DNA from: a virus
Reading direction: 5' to 3' (one strand)
IMG/VR virus record: IMGVR_UViG_3300036851_000391
Coordinates: 1-41,425 of that record
DNA: 41,425 nt
Under the pieces are notes generated by a model. The model did no database searches, was not told the origin of the DNA, and saw only the letters and a list, made by a program, of their open reading frames with translations. Position numbers and translations under genes: made by a program. Below, one piece after another: positions 5,174-13,193 of this stretch. Position 1 is the stretch's first letter. Every line of letters begins with the position of its first letter.

Positions 5174-5880
5174 TCACAGCGAAGGGGTCCTGCTTGAATC
5201 GTACGCTCTGGCTTCTGTGTCTTGGCTTCGCGCTCGCCATTTTCGGCTCGTGGGTGAATCTTGCGCATGCCGGTGTGGTGAGCTGTTCGGCCGGAACCGC
5301 TGGCGGAGGGCTCTCGAGCTGCACGGGCGTGCAGTCGTGCCTCACGACACTGTCGCCCGAAACCCTGGTGCGCACGCTCTCGGGACCGGCGCATATCTGG
5401 CAGCGCTGGGATGTGATTCCCGCGAACGGCACCGTGCGGCTGTGTCAGCCCGATGGCTGGAACAGCAAGCAGGCATCTGGGGTTATCGTGGCAGCGCCGC
5501 CGCCCGTAGATCCCTCGCCGCCCACGGCTCCCGAAGTGCAGGATTTCAGCGCCCTCTGGTGGGCGCCAGTCACTACGAACACGGACGGCACTCCTGCGAA
5601 GATCACCGGCTATCGGCTCTATCTTGGTACCTCACCGGGGGTCTACGCTGCACCCATTCCGGTGCAGGGGTTTCGCTATTCGCTGGCCCAGCTGGCACCA
5701 GGACGGTATTACGCGGCGGTGACGGCCCAGGATGAGGCGGGACGTGAGAGCGCCAAGACCGCCGAAATCTCATTCGAGGTGAAGCCCGCTCAGACGCCCG
5801 AGCCACCAAAGCAATTCACCTGCTCCACTCCGCTCGTCACCGAGAACAAGACTGTGACGCTCACGTGCACCCTGCAATGA
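5170..5880 (+). CDS. Secreted fibronectin type III protein
   Basis: 236 residues. The N-terminus has a basic start, a hydrophobic core (LWLLCLGFALAIFGSW) and a signal-peptidase I site after LAHA (about residue 34). The mature protein has a Cys-rich region, a Pro-rich linker (PPPVDPSPPTAPEV) and one fibronectin III-like domain (GYRLYLGTSPGVY ... YYAAVTAQDEAGRES, about 115-205), ending in a Cys-containing strand. A periplasmic or surface protein in an early/middle phage operon is unusual. Superinfection exclusion or surface alteration is possible, but this is inference. It is coupled on both sides by overlapping stops and starts. Confidence 0.7.
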   Translation: MITAKGSCLNRTLWLLCLGFALAIFGSWVNLAHAGVVSCSAGTAGGGLSSCTGVQSCLTTLSPETLVRTLSGPAHIWQRWDVIPANGTVRLCQPDGWNSKQASGVIVAAPPPVDPSPPTAPEVQDFSALWWAPVTTNTDGTPAKITGYRLYLGTSPGVYAAPIPVQGFRYSLAQLAPGRYYAAVTAQDEAGRESAKTAEISFEVKPAQTPEPPKQFTCSTPLVTENKTVTLTCTLQ

Positions 5881-6233
5881 CGTACCGCGACGCTATGAAG
5901 CAGGCCGAGCGCGAATACTTCACTGCGCTCATGGTGGAAAGCCAGTGGAACCACAGCGTTGCCGCCAAGGCAGCCGGCCTGAACCGCACGTCCATGTACC
6001 GCGTTCTAGAGCGCAACGGCATCACGCGCGCCGCCGCTCCCGTGATACAGAAGCGTCCCGCCACCGCCGCTCCCTGCAGAAAACCGATCAAGCGCCTGAA
6101 GGTCGATCCTCGGAGAATCCTGGATCTCAAGGTGGCGGGATTTGTGCCGAATGACATTTCTGGCTGGCTCCAGGTCACGCCGAGCTATGTGCGGCAGATC
6201 CTGCGAGGGGCCGCTGTGCGGCAGGTGTCGTGA
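5877..6233 (+). CDS. Fis-type helix-turn-helix regulator
   Basis: 118 residues from ATG 5877, ATGA-coupled to the secreted protein. Residues about 8-45 (YFTALMVESQWNHSVAAKAAGLNRTSMYRVLERNGI) contain a Fis/NtrC-type (HTH_8) domain. After a Pro/Ala linker, a second possible helix-turn-helix (NDISGWLQVTPSYVRQIL) follows. It lies shortly before the packaging genes, so it is a candidate activator of late transcription. Confidence 0.7.
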   Translation: MTYRDAMKQAEREYFTALMVESQWNHSVAAKAAGLNRTSMYRVLERNGITRAAAPVIQKRPATAAPCRKPIKRLKVDPRRILDLKVAGFVPNDISGWLQVTPSYVRQILRGAAVRQVS

Positions 6234-6532
6234 TGCTGACGCTCCCGATGCGCTTTGCGAGCTCGTGGCAGCGCCTGTTCTGCAACACCTGTCGCGAGGA
6301 GACCATCCATCGTAGGAACGCCTGTATCCATTGCGGCGCGTCTCCGAGTGCAAAGCAGGTGGCTGTATCTGCTCAGTACAACGGACGTGAGATGGTGTCT
6401 CGTCTGACAGACGCTCAGCGAACAGAAGCGCGCCGGATGTTCAATGCTGGGACACCGCCGAAGCTCATTGCGACGAAGCTTCATGTTTCGCCGTCCTCAG
6501 TGTATCGACTCAATCCGCTGACGCGCGGATGA
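6233..6532 (+). CDS. Zinc-ribbon plus helix-turn-helix regulator
   Basis: 99 residues from ATG 6233 (TGATG overlap). An N-terminal zinc ribbon, CNTCREETIHRRNACIHCG, with two C-x2-C knuckles, is followed by a C-terminal helix-turn-helix (TPPKLIATKLHVSPSSVYRL). Its place as the last gene before the terminase makes it a good candidate for the late-gene activator, perhaps acting at the GCTGA repeats found before the portal and capsid genes. Confidence 0.65.
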   Translation: MLTLPMRFASSWQRLFCNTCREETIHRRNACIHCGASPSAKQVAVSAQYNGREMVSRLTDAQRTEARRMFNAGTPPKLIATKLHVSPSSVYRLNPLTRG

Positions 6533-6557
6533 AACAGAAAAGTGCTGAGTCCTACTG

Positions 6558-6917
6558 ATGGGAGCCAAGAAGGGGACACGTCCACCGAATGCAGGAAAGG
6601 GGCGTAAGCCGGGCATTCCGAACAGGACTACGACGGATGTTCGGGAAGCCATCGCGAGCTTGCTACAGCTGAATGTTGAGAACTTCAGCGTGTGGCTTGG
6701 CCAGGTAGCGAATGGAATTCAGCAGCCGCCCGCGGAGGGCGCTGACGAGCCAACAGAAGCAAAATGGCTACTGCGTCCTGATCCGGGGAAAGCTCTCGAT
6801 CTGGCGATGAGTATGGCCGAGTACCACATTCCGAAGCTTGCGCGCACCGAGCTGACTGGGCCGGATGGCGGACCGCTGCAGGTCCACATCAACGATGCCA
6901 CGCGTCGACCTGCCTAA
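6558..6917 (+). CDS. Terminase small subunit (putative)
   Basis: 119 residues starting MGAKKGTRPPNAGKGRKPG, a basic N-terminus, then TTTDVREAIASLLQLNVENF and a C-terminal LDLAMSMAEYHIPKLARTEL. This matches the small terminase-like proteins that precede the large subunit in podoviruses of this type. Position and size support the call; no classical helix-turn-helix is evident. It overlaps the large subunit start at 6895 by 23 bases. Confidence 0.7.
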   Translation: MGAKKGTRPPNAGKGRKPGIPNRTTTDVREAIASLLQLNVENFSVWLGQVANGIQQPPAEGADEPTEAKWLLRPDPGKALDLAMSMAEYHIPKLARTELTGPDGGPLQVHINDATRRPA

Positions 6918-8232
6918 TCACTGGCACACGCGCCCGTATCAGGACGCGCTCTGGAAGTATCTCGCCGGGGGTGGGAAGCGAGCTGCAGCAGTCTGGCATC
7001 GCCGCTCAGGAAAGGATGATGTCGCCCTTCACTGGACGGCGACGGCGGCATTCGAGCGGGTGGGCAACTACTGGCACATGCTCCCGGAGGCGAGCCAGGC
7101 GCGAAAGGCAATCTGGGATGCAGTTAATCCACACACGGGACTCCGTCGCATCGATGAAGCCTTTCCCTTGGAGATCCGCAGGCGCACGCGTGACCACGAC
7201 ATGCTCATCGAGTTTGCGAATGGTTCGACATGGCAGGTCGTGGGCTCGGATAACTTTCGCGGCCTGATCGGCTCAACGCCGATCGGGATTGTCTATTCCG
7301 AGTGGCAGCGCGCGGACCCGGTGAGCTGGGACTATCTGCGGCCGATCCTGCGTGAGAACGGCGGCTGGTCGCTATTCCTGTACACGGCCAAAGGGAAGAA
7401 CCACGGCTATACGCTCTACAACATGGCTCAGAAGCGCCAGCGCGAGGACGGCTCGTGGTTCGCGCAGCTCCTGACGGTCACGGATACTGGGAACGAGGCG
7501 TTTGCCGAGGCCGAACGCAAAGACGGCATGTCCGAGGACATGGTCCAGCAGGAGTATTACTGCTCGTTCGAGTCCGCCAATCCCGGCGCCTACTACGGTA
7601 AGCAGATGTCTGCCGCCTGGAAGGCCGGGCGCATTGGTCGAGTGCCGGTGGAGCCAGGTATTCCATTCGAGACCTGGTGGGATCTCGGGATGGATGACTC
7701 GATGTCGATCTGGTTCACACAAACCGTCGTGCGCGAGATCCGCTGCGTGCATTACTACGAAAGTTCAGGCGAGGGGCTCTCGCACTACGCGACATACATC
7801 GATGACTGGGCCAAGAAACACGAGGTCAGGCCCACCCGTCACGGCATGCCGCACGACATCGAGGTGCGCGAGCTCGGTACCGGCAAGAGCCGACGCGACG
7901 TCTGCGAGACGAAACTGGGCTTGAAGCCGATCACCGTGGCCCCGCAACTCGATCTGGAGTCTGGCATTGAGCAGACGCGGCGCATCCTGTCACAGTGCTG
8001 GTTCGATGAGAACGAGTGCGAGCGGGGCATCTCGGCGCTAACTGAATACTCGAAAAAGTGGGACGAGAAGAACAAGGTTTTCGCCCCGCACCCGGATCAC
8101 AACTGGGCCTCGCACGGGGCGGACGCGTTCCGCACGATGGCGGTATTGCATCCGGGGCGGGCAGCGCTCGCGAAACCAGCCGGCGATCGGTATTCTCGCA
8201 ATGGTCGAACCGGAACGTGGATGAGCGGGTGA
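6895..8232 (+). CDS. terL: Terminase large subunit
   Basis: 445 residues from ATG 6895 (MPRVDLPNHW). The ATPase has a Walker A-like HRRSGKD (35-41) and Walker B IVYSEW (132-137, with Glu136 the likely catalytic carboxylate). A coupling-type motif follows at SLFLYTAKGKNHG. The C-terminal nuclease starts at WWDLGMDDSMSIWF and has a late acidic HGADAFR. It packages DNA through the portal. A frame extension to an ATG at 6865 exists, but the 6895 start gives the normal N-terminus. A 34-base gap with a repeated 17-mer separates it from the portal gene. Confidence 0.9.
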   Translation: MPRVDLPNHWHTRPYQDALWKYLAGGGKRAAAVWHRRSGKDDVALHWTATAAFERVGNYWHMLPEASQARKAIWDAVNPHTGLRRIDEAFPLEIRRRTRDHDMLIEFANGSTWQVVGSDNFRGLIGSTPIGIVYSEWQRADPVSWDYLRPILRENGGWSLFLYTAKGKNHGYTLYNMAQKRQREDGSWFAQLLTVTDTGNEAFAEAERKDGMSEDMVQQEYYCSFESANPGAYYGKQMSAAWKAGRIGRVPVEPGIPFETWWDLGMDDSMSIWFTQTVVREIRCVHYYESSGEGLSHYATYIDDWAKKHEVRPTRHGMPHDIEVRELGTGKSRRDVCETKLGLKPITVAPQLDLESGIEQTRRILSQCWFDENECERGISALTEYSKKWDEKNKVFAPHPDHNWASHGADAFRTMAVLHPGRAALAKPAGDRYSRNGRTGTWMSG

Positions 8233-8238
8233 CAACGC

Positions 8239-8255
8239 GCTGAATTCTTGCTGAC
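8239..8255 (+). repeat. Repeated 17-mer before the portal gene (copy 1)
   Basis: GCTGAATTCTTGCTGAC is identical to 11183-11199 before the capsid gene. It contains GCTGA twice, 11 bases apart (one helical turn). A degenerate version, GCTGAGTCCTACTGATGGG, precedes the small terminase gene (about 6543-6561). It is probably a regulatory site for late expression. Confidence 0.55.
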
Positions 8256-8266
8256 ATGGGCCGCCG

Positions 8267-10288
8267 ATGCAGCCCGCTTCGGCTTTCACTCCTCCGCTGA
8301 CTGACTCCGCGCCGGTTATGCCGGCAGCGAGTTCGGATCTATATCCGAAGCTCGATGAGGAAACCGTCCTCGAGCAGTTCCAGCGTCGCGCCGCCTCATC
8401 CCTCTCTCACTCGAAGGACTGGCGCACGGAGGCCAAGGATCTCTACGACTTCGTCTCCGGTCGCCAATGGGACACGGATGACGAAGCGAAGATGAAGGAA
8501 CAGAACCGCCCGATGGTGACCTTCAACGTCGTGGCAAAGTTCCTAGATGCCGTCGGTGGCCTGCAGATCAACAACCGCCAGGAGATACGCTGCTATCCGC
8601 GTCGGCCCGGTGCGGCAGAGATGAGCGAAGTTGCCAACGGTGCGCTCAAGTGGTGTCGCGATCTGTGCGGAGCCGAGTACGAGGAGACCGACGCCGGTCA
8701 CGATTGCCTTTTGACCGGCATGGGCTGGATCGAGGACTTCTACGACGACACGCGCGATCCGGGCGGCGTCATCGCGCAGGAGCGTCGGGACTGCCTCGAG
8801 ATGCTCTGGGACCCAATGGCGCGGAAGAAGAACCTGACGGACCGGCGCTGGCAGGCGCGCCTGAAGCGCATGTCGCGCGATGAGTACATAGAGCTGTTCG
8901 ATGAGGAGCCCACGGGTTCGGCGCCGAACCTCGGCATCCAGCCGGACGATATCGATGCGGGCCTGCAGATCATTACCGAGCCGCAGGACTACCATTCGCG
9001 TGATAATGGCACCGCGACTGAAGCCTCCGGGAAGTTCATGGTGGCGGACTACCAGTTCTGGTGTCTGCATCCGGTGTGGGATGTGGTCGCCATGCTGCCG
9101 AATGAACTGGGACAGCTACAGCCGCAACAGCAGCGGTTTTCGGATGAGGAGTGGCAACAGATCGGCCCGCAGATGCAGGCAAATGGCATCCAGCATCAGG
9201 CCGCGAAGCAGAAGGTGCGCATCTTTTATCGCTGCTGGATCACCGGCTCAGGGATTCGCGGCGGTATCCGCAAAATCCCCTCGTTCACGTATCACGCCAT
9301 CACCGGCAAGCGCGACCGGAACAAAAACCTGTGGTTCGGACTCGGGCGGAACCTCAAGGACCCGCAGCGCTGGGTGAATGCCTTCTTCTCCTCGATCATC
9401 TGGCAGTTGATGGTCAATCCCAAGGGCGGCGTGATGATGGAGGAGGACGCCGTTGAGGACACCGCAAAATTTGAAGATTCGTGGGCCGACCCCTCGAAAG
9501 TCTCGTGGCTGCGTTCAGGTGCGATCGTCGCGGGGAAAGTTCAACCGAAGCCGGCCATGGGCTATCCGGAGGGCATGGATCGCCTCATGACCTTTTCGCT
9601 CGATGCGCTGCCGGGTGTGTCCGGCATCAATGCTGAGCTCCTCGGCCTCACCGATCGCCAGCAGCCGGGCATCGTCGAAGCCCAGCGCAAGCAGGGGGCG
9701 CTTGCGATCGTTGCGTGGTACTTCGATGCGCTGCGCCGGTACTACCAGGAAGCCGGGCGCGTAATGCTCGGCATGATCCGCGACTTCATGACGGATGGAC
9801 GCCTCATCCGCATCGCCGGTAAGGAAGGCGCGCAGTATGTCTCGCTGTTGAAGGACCCTCTGACTGCTGAGTTCGACATCGTCGTCGATGAGGCGCCGAC
9901 CTCGGTGAACATGCAGGAGCGTGTCTGGGCGGTTCTGCAACAGCTCCTGCCGCTGGCCGTGCAGGCCGGGATCAGGCCGCCTGCGGAGATCTGGGATTAC
10001 GCGCCAATACCGGCGGATCTTGCGCAGAAGATGAAGCAGCAGCTGCAGACGAGCCCGCAGCAGCAGCAGGAAGACCAGATCCGCAAGGAACTCATGGCGA
10101 AAGCTGCCATGGCCAAGACTGCCAAGGACGAGGCGGACGCGCACGAGTCGCACGCGAGCGCGGAACTCAAGACCGTGCAGGCACAGGTGACCGCGCAAAA
10201 GGCGCCAACCGACATCGCGCTCGATCAAATCGAGACACTTCGTAAAGCTGCCGAAGCCGGCAGCATCCAGGCCGGGGGAAGAGCATGA
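8267..10288 (+). CDS. Portal protein (P22-like)
   Basis: 673 residues. It shows the P22-type portal features: AKDLYDFVSGRQWD...MVTFNVVAKFLDAVGGLQINNRQEI near residues 56-110, the AGHDCLLTGMGWIEDFYDD region, and a long C-terminal helical Gln/Lys/Ala-rich barrel (KQQLQTSPQQQQEDQIRKEL). It forms the dodecameric DNA gate at one capsid vertex. It follows the large terminase and is ATGA-coupled to the scaffold gene at 10285. Confidence 0.9.
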   Translation: MQPASAFTPPLTDSAPVMPAASSDLYPKLDEETVLEQFQRRAASSLSHSKDWRTEAKDLYDFVSGRQWDTDDEAKMKEQNRPMVTFNVVAKFLDAVGGLQINNRQEIRCYPRRPGAAEMSEVANGALKWCRDLCGAEYEETDAGHDCLLTGMGWIEDFYDDTRDPGGVIAQERRDCLEMLWDPMARKKNLTDRRWQARLKRMSRDEYIELFDEEPTGSAPNLGIQPDDIDAGLQIITEPQDYHSRDNGTATEASGKFMVADYQFWCLHPVWDVVAMLPNELGQLQPQQQRFSDEEWQQIGPQMQANGIQHQAAKQKVRIFYRCWITGSGIRGGIRKIPSFTYHAITGKRDRNKNLWFGLGRNLKDPQRWVNAFFSSIIWQLMVNPKGGVMMEEDAVEDTAKFEDSWADPSKVSWLRSGAIVAGKVQPKPAMGYPEGMDRLMTFSLDALPGVSGINAELLGLTDRQQPGIVEAQRKQGALAIVAWYFDALRRYYQEAGRVMLGMIRDFMTDGRLIRIAGKEGAQYVSLLKDPLTAEFDIVVDEAPTSVNMQERVWAVLQQLLPLAVQAGIRPPAEIWDYAPIPADLAQKMKQQLQTSPQQQQEDQIRKELMAKAAMAKTAKDEADAHESHASAELKTVQAQVTAQKAPTDIALDQIETLRKAAEAGSIQAGGRA

Positions 10289-11160
10289 GTGAATCCGTAC
10301 TCGCATCGCTTGATGCGCCAGCCGCTGAGATTGAGAGTAGTCCAGCACCGGAGGCTGAACAGCCGGCAGCCGAAGCTCAGCCCGAGGCGGCTGCGCCGGC
10401 GGCGGAAAGCGGGGCAAAGCCCGACAAGGTTCAGACCGTTCCGCACGGCGCGCTACATGAAGCGCGGGAAAAAATTCGCACGCTTACCACGCAGATCGAT
10501 GAGCTGCGAAAGCAGCCGCAACTGTCGGAGGAGGATCGGGAGCTTCTAAAGGATCTGAAGGCGCAGCGCGCGGCGGCGAAAGAGCCGAAGCCCCCCGAAT
10601 TCCTCGAGGACCCGAAGGGCTACATCGACGCCAAGGAAAAGCAGGTTACCGAGGCGTTGAAGCAACTGCGCGAAGCCGACACCAAGCGTAGCGAGGTCGA
10701 GCAGCAGCAGGTGCAGCTGCAGTCGCTCCTGACGACGATCTCCACCCACGAACAGGCGTTCGTCGCGACGACCCCTGATTACAATGATGCTCTCCGGCAT
10801 GTGCGCACGGTGCGCACGCAGCAGCTGAAGATGATGTTCCCGGATGCGACGGACGCACAGATTCAGGCCCACATTGGACGTGAAGAACTCGGTGGGGCGC
10901 AGCAGATTCTCGCCCGCGGTGGAAATTCTGCGGAGTTCGCGTACAACTACGCGAAGACGCTGGGCTATCAGAAGAAGGCGCCCGCGCCGGCAGGAAATGG
11001 GATGGCAGCTGCGGTGATCGAGACCGAACCGAAGCCCGACAAGGACGCCGTGCGCACGCTCGGCGGTGGCGGCGGGGCAGAGCCCGATGATGCACCGGCC
11101 GATCCGATGCCTGAGTTCACCCAGGCGCTGAAGGAGCGCTTTTCGAGGAAGCGTAAGTGA
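10285..11160 (+). CDS. Scaffold-type capsid assembly protein
   Basis: 291 residues, acidic and largely helical. An Ala/Glu/Pro-rich N-terminus (EAEQPAAEAQPEAAAPAAES) is followed by coiled coil (LHEAREKIRTLTTQIDELRK ... AQRAAAKEPKPPEF) and a C-terminal basic end (ERFSRKRK). Composition and position between portal and capsid are typical of internal scaffolds, which bind the capsid protein with a basic C-terminus. Confidence 0.75.
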   Translation: MSESVLASLDAPAAEIESSPAPEAEQPAAEAQPEAAAPAAESGAKPDKVQTVPHGALHEAREKIRTLTTQIDELRKQPQLSEEDRELLKDLKAQRAAAKEPKPPEFLEDPKGYIDAKEKQVTEALKQLREADTKRSEVEQQQVQLQSLLTTISTHEQAFVATTPDYNDALRHVRTVRTQQLKMMFPDATDAQIQAHIGREELGGAQQILARGGNSAEFAYNYAKTLGYQKKAPAPAGNGMAAAVIETEPKPDKDAVRTLGGGGGAEPDDAPADPMPEFTQALKERFSRKRK

Positions 11161-11182
11161 GCGCTCGCAGGCTTGACAGCCT

Positions 11183-11199
11183 GCTGAATTCTTGCTGAC
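11183..11199 (+). repeat. Repeated 17-mer before the capsid gene (copy 2)
   Basis: Exact second copy of GCTGAATTCTTGCTGAC (see 8239-8255), at the start of the 225-base non-coding leader between scaffold and capsid genes. TTGACA occurs just upstream (11173-11178), but no good -10 lies at the right distance, so an activator-dependent or phage-specific promoter is more likely than plain sigma-70. Confidence 0.55.
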
Positions 11200-11248
11200 C
11201 TCATCTCATTCGCGGTGAACCTGCGTAACGGTTCAAGGCTCGCCCCCT

Positions 11249-11330
11249 AAAGGCGTTCGGCGTCTCAGCGATCTGAGACACAGGTTCCTGCCTCCTCAAA
11301 AGGCTGTTCGGCGCCACGGCGATCCGCGGC
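11249..11330 (+). ncRNA. Twin structured element in the capsid-gene leader
   Basis: Two related units follow each other: AAAGGCGTTCGGC then hairpin GTCTCAG-CGAT-CTGAGAC (11262-11279), and AAAGGCTGTTCGGC then hairpin GCCACGG-CGAT-CCGCGGC (11313-11330). The lead-in and the CGAT loop are the same, while stem pairs differ with compensating changes (T-A to C-G, A-T to G-C). That is the signature of a conserved RNA structure. It probably controls stability or translation of the capsid message. Confidence 0.55.
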
Positions 11331-11336
11331 AAAGGT

Positions 11337-11358
11337 CCGGCACTTCAGCCGGGGTTTT
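11337..11358 (+). terminator. Hairpin with T-run upstream of the capsid gene
   Basis: CCGGC-ACTTCA-GCCGG (11337-11352) is followed by GG and TTTT. The stem is short, but this is the most terminator-like sequence in the late operon. It could reduce read-through into, or protect the 5' end of, the capsid transcript. Weak call. Confidence 0.3.
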
Positions 11359-11385
11359 GCTCTCTTCCCGAGGTTCGCGCGCGCC

Positions 11386-12474
11386 GTGGCCAACACAGAC
11401 TACCCAGTCAATTCACCGCTGGCAGTAAAACGCTGGTCCAGCGATCTCATGAAGGAAGCGCTGAAGAAGACCTTCGCGCTGCAGTTCATGGGCACGAGTT
11501 CCGACTCGCTCATCCACATCAAGACCGAAGTGAACAAGGACGCTGGGGATCGCATCACCTTCGGCCTGCGTCAGCAGCTCTCCGGTGCGGGCATCTCGGG
11601 CGACAACACGCTCGAGGGGAACGAGGAAGCGCTCGTTACCTACACCCAGAACGTCACGATCGATCAGCTCCGTCATGCCGTGCGCTCCGCCGGCAAGATG
11701 AGCGAGCAGCGCGTGCCGTTCACGGTGCGCGACGAGGCGCGCGATGGCCTGGCGGACTGGTGGAGCGATCGCATCGACCGCTGGTTCTTCAACCAGGTCA
11801 CCGGTCACACGGCGCAGGCGGATACGCGCTACACCGGCATGCAGGCAGTCACGGCCCCGGATGCCGGACACATGGTGTTCGCCAACATCGGTCCTGCGAT
11901 CAGCTCCGGCATCGTGGCAGGGGCGGAATCCTCGCTCTCCGCGACCACAGTCGCCAGGTTCAACCTCAACATCATCGATCGCGCCGTGGAGCGTGCGAAG
12001 GTGGCGGTCAATGCGCTGCGACCGATCGAATCAGGCGGCAAGCGCATGTACGTCGCCTTCCTGCATCCGTATCAGGTCACCAGTCTCCGGACCAACACCA
12101 ATACCGGCCAGTGGCAGGACATCCAGCAGGCCGCGATGAGCGGCGGGCAGGTCGATGACAACCCGATTTTCACGGGTGCCCTTGGCATCTACAACAACGT
12201 GGTGCTGCACGAGAGCACACGAGTGCCGCTGGTAGTTGGTGCCACGGGCGGAACTCTGGATGTCGCTCGCGCGGTGCTATGCGGCGCGCAGGCGGCGTGC
12301 ATGGCCTTCGGTCGGGGCCATGGCAAGAACACTTTCAACTGGGTCGAGGAGCTGTTCGACTTCAAGAACCAGCTCGGCGTTGCTGCGGGCTGCGTGGGCG
12401 GGCTCGTGAAGACGCGCTTCAACGGATCGGACTTCGCCACGGTGACGATGTCCAGCTACGAGGTGGCAAGCTAA
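11386..12474 (+). CDS. Major capsid protein, N4-gp56 family
   Basis: 362 residues from a GTG at 11386 (first residues MANTDYPVNSPLAVKRWS). The N-terminal SSDLMKEALKKTFALQFMG, the central GLRQQLSGAGISGDNTLEGNEE, the helical RVPFTVRDEARDGLADWW and the C-terminal MAFGRGHGKNTFNWVEE fit the N4-gp56 (HK97-fold) capsid family. It has a 225-base leader with repeats and RNA structure, as expected for the most highly expressed phage gene. The next gene follows by TAATG overlap. Confidence 0.9.
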   Translation: MANTDYPVNSPLAVKRWSSDLMKEALKKTFALQFMGTSSDSLIHIKTEVNKDAGDRITFGLRQQLSGAGISGDNTLEGNEEALVTYTQNVTIDQLRHAVRSAGKMSEQRVPFTVRDEARDGLADWWSDRIDRWFFNQVTGHTAQADTRYTGMQAVTAPDAGHMVFANIGPAISSGIVAGAESSLSATTVARFNLNIIDRAVERAKVAVNALRPIESGGKRMYVAFLHPYQVTSLRTNTNTGQWQDIQQAAMSGGQVDDNPIFTGALGIYNNVVLHESTRVPLVVGATGGTLDVARAVLCGAQAACMAFGRGHGKNTFNWVEELFDFKNQLGVAAGCVGGLVKTRFNGSDFATVTMSSYEVAS

Positions 12475-12926
12475 TGGCTACTCTCACTCTGAGCAACGTG
12501 GGCGAGCCCGAAGCGGTCCATGTCGGCGTCAACGCCAAGATTTGCCGCGTGTCGCTGTCCGTCACGGTCAGCGCCGGTGACATTCACATCATCGGCCGTA
12601 TTCCGCACGGCGCGATCCCGCTGGATGCCATTTTCTACATGGGCGCGGCGGTCGGCGGCATCAGCACGGGCCCATCGTTCAAATTCGGCACCAGCGCATC
12701 GCAGGAACTGTTCTTCGCCTCAGCGAGCTATTCGGTGGCCTCTTCGGCACTGAATCGGTGTACGCGACTGCTCGGCACGGCTCGACAGATTTCCCTGTCT
12801 GACGATGCCATGCCGCGCTACGAGAACATCGTGATGGTCTCGAATGCGGGCGGCGCCGGCGTCGGTTCGGTCGGTCACCAGGGCGATCTCGTGGTCTTCT
12901 ACAAGATGCCCGGGCAGTCGTTCTGA
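12474..12926 (+). CDS. Capsid-associated protein (decoration or head protein)
   Basis: 150 residues from ATG 12474 directly on the capsid stop. It is beta-rich with many Gly, Ser, Ala and Val residues (VSLSVTVSAGDIHIIGRIPH...FKFGTSASQELFF). Position immediately after the capsid gene and composition suggest a head decoration or cement protein. No catalytic motif. Sequence family not firmly recognised. Confidence 0.65.
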   Translation: MATLTLSNVGEPEAVHVGVNAKICRVSLSVTVSAGDIHIIGRIPHGAIPLDAIFYMGAAVGGISTGPSFKFGTSASQELFFASASYSVASSALNRCTRLLGTARQISLSDDAMPRYENIVMVSNAGGAGVGSVGHQGDLVVFYKMPGQSF

Positions 12927-13165
12927 TGGCAGTCAAGGCGCTTTTCGCCGTTTCCAACATCACCGCATCGGGTGGCGATTTGCGGGCTTATTGCAAGGGC
13001 CACATCGTGGGCGGGTCGGCATTTGATGGCGATTTCATCGTCAATCCGGAGTCACCCAATCTGAACTCAGAGCTTGCCGAAGCCGTAAAGGCGTATCTCA
13101 TCTCGGCGCATAGCGTGAGCTTCGTTGCCGGCGACGTGGTGAGGATGTTGCCAGCGCTGCTTTGA
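12926..13165 (+). CDS. Small head protein, hypothetical
   Basis: 79 residues, beginning MAVKALFAVSNITASGGDL, coupled to the upstream gene by TGATG. Mixed alpha/beta, no motif. It lies between capsid genes and the glycan cassette. Likely a minor virion or assembly protein. Confidence 0.55.
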   Translation: MAVKALFAVSNITASGGDLRAYCKGHIVGGSAFDGDFIVNPESPNLNSELAEAVKAYLISAHSVSFVAGDVVRMLPALL

Positions 13166-13193
13166 GTACCAGCACTCCTGGCCGGAGGGGAAG

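Noticed and set aside
9515-10417. Long minus-strand frame of 300 residues opposite the portal and scaffold genes
   Set aside because: Its Arg/Leu/His-rich composition is typical of the complement of a GC-rich coding strand. The plus strand has clear portal and scaffold proteins.
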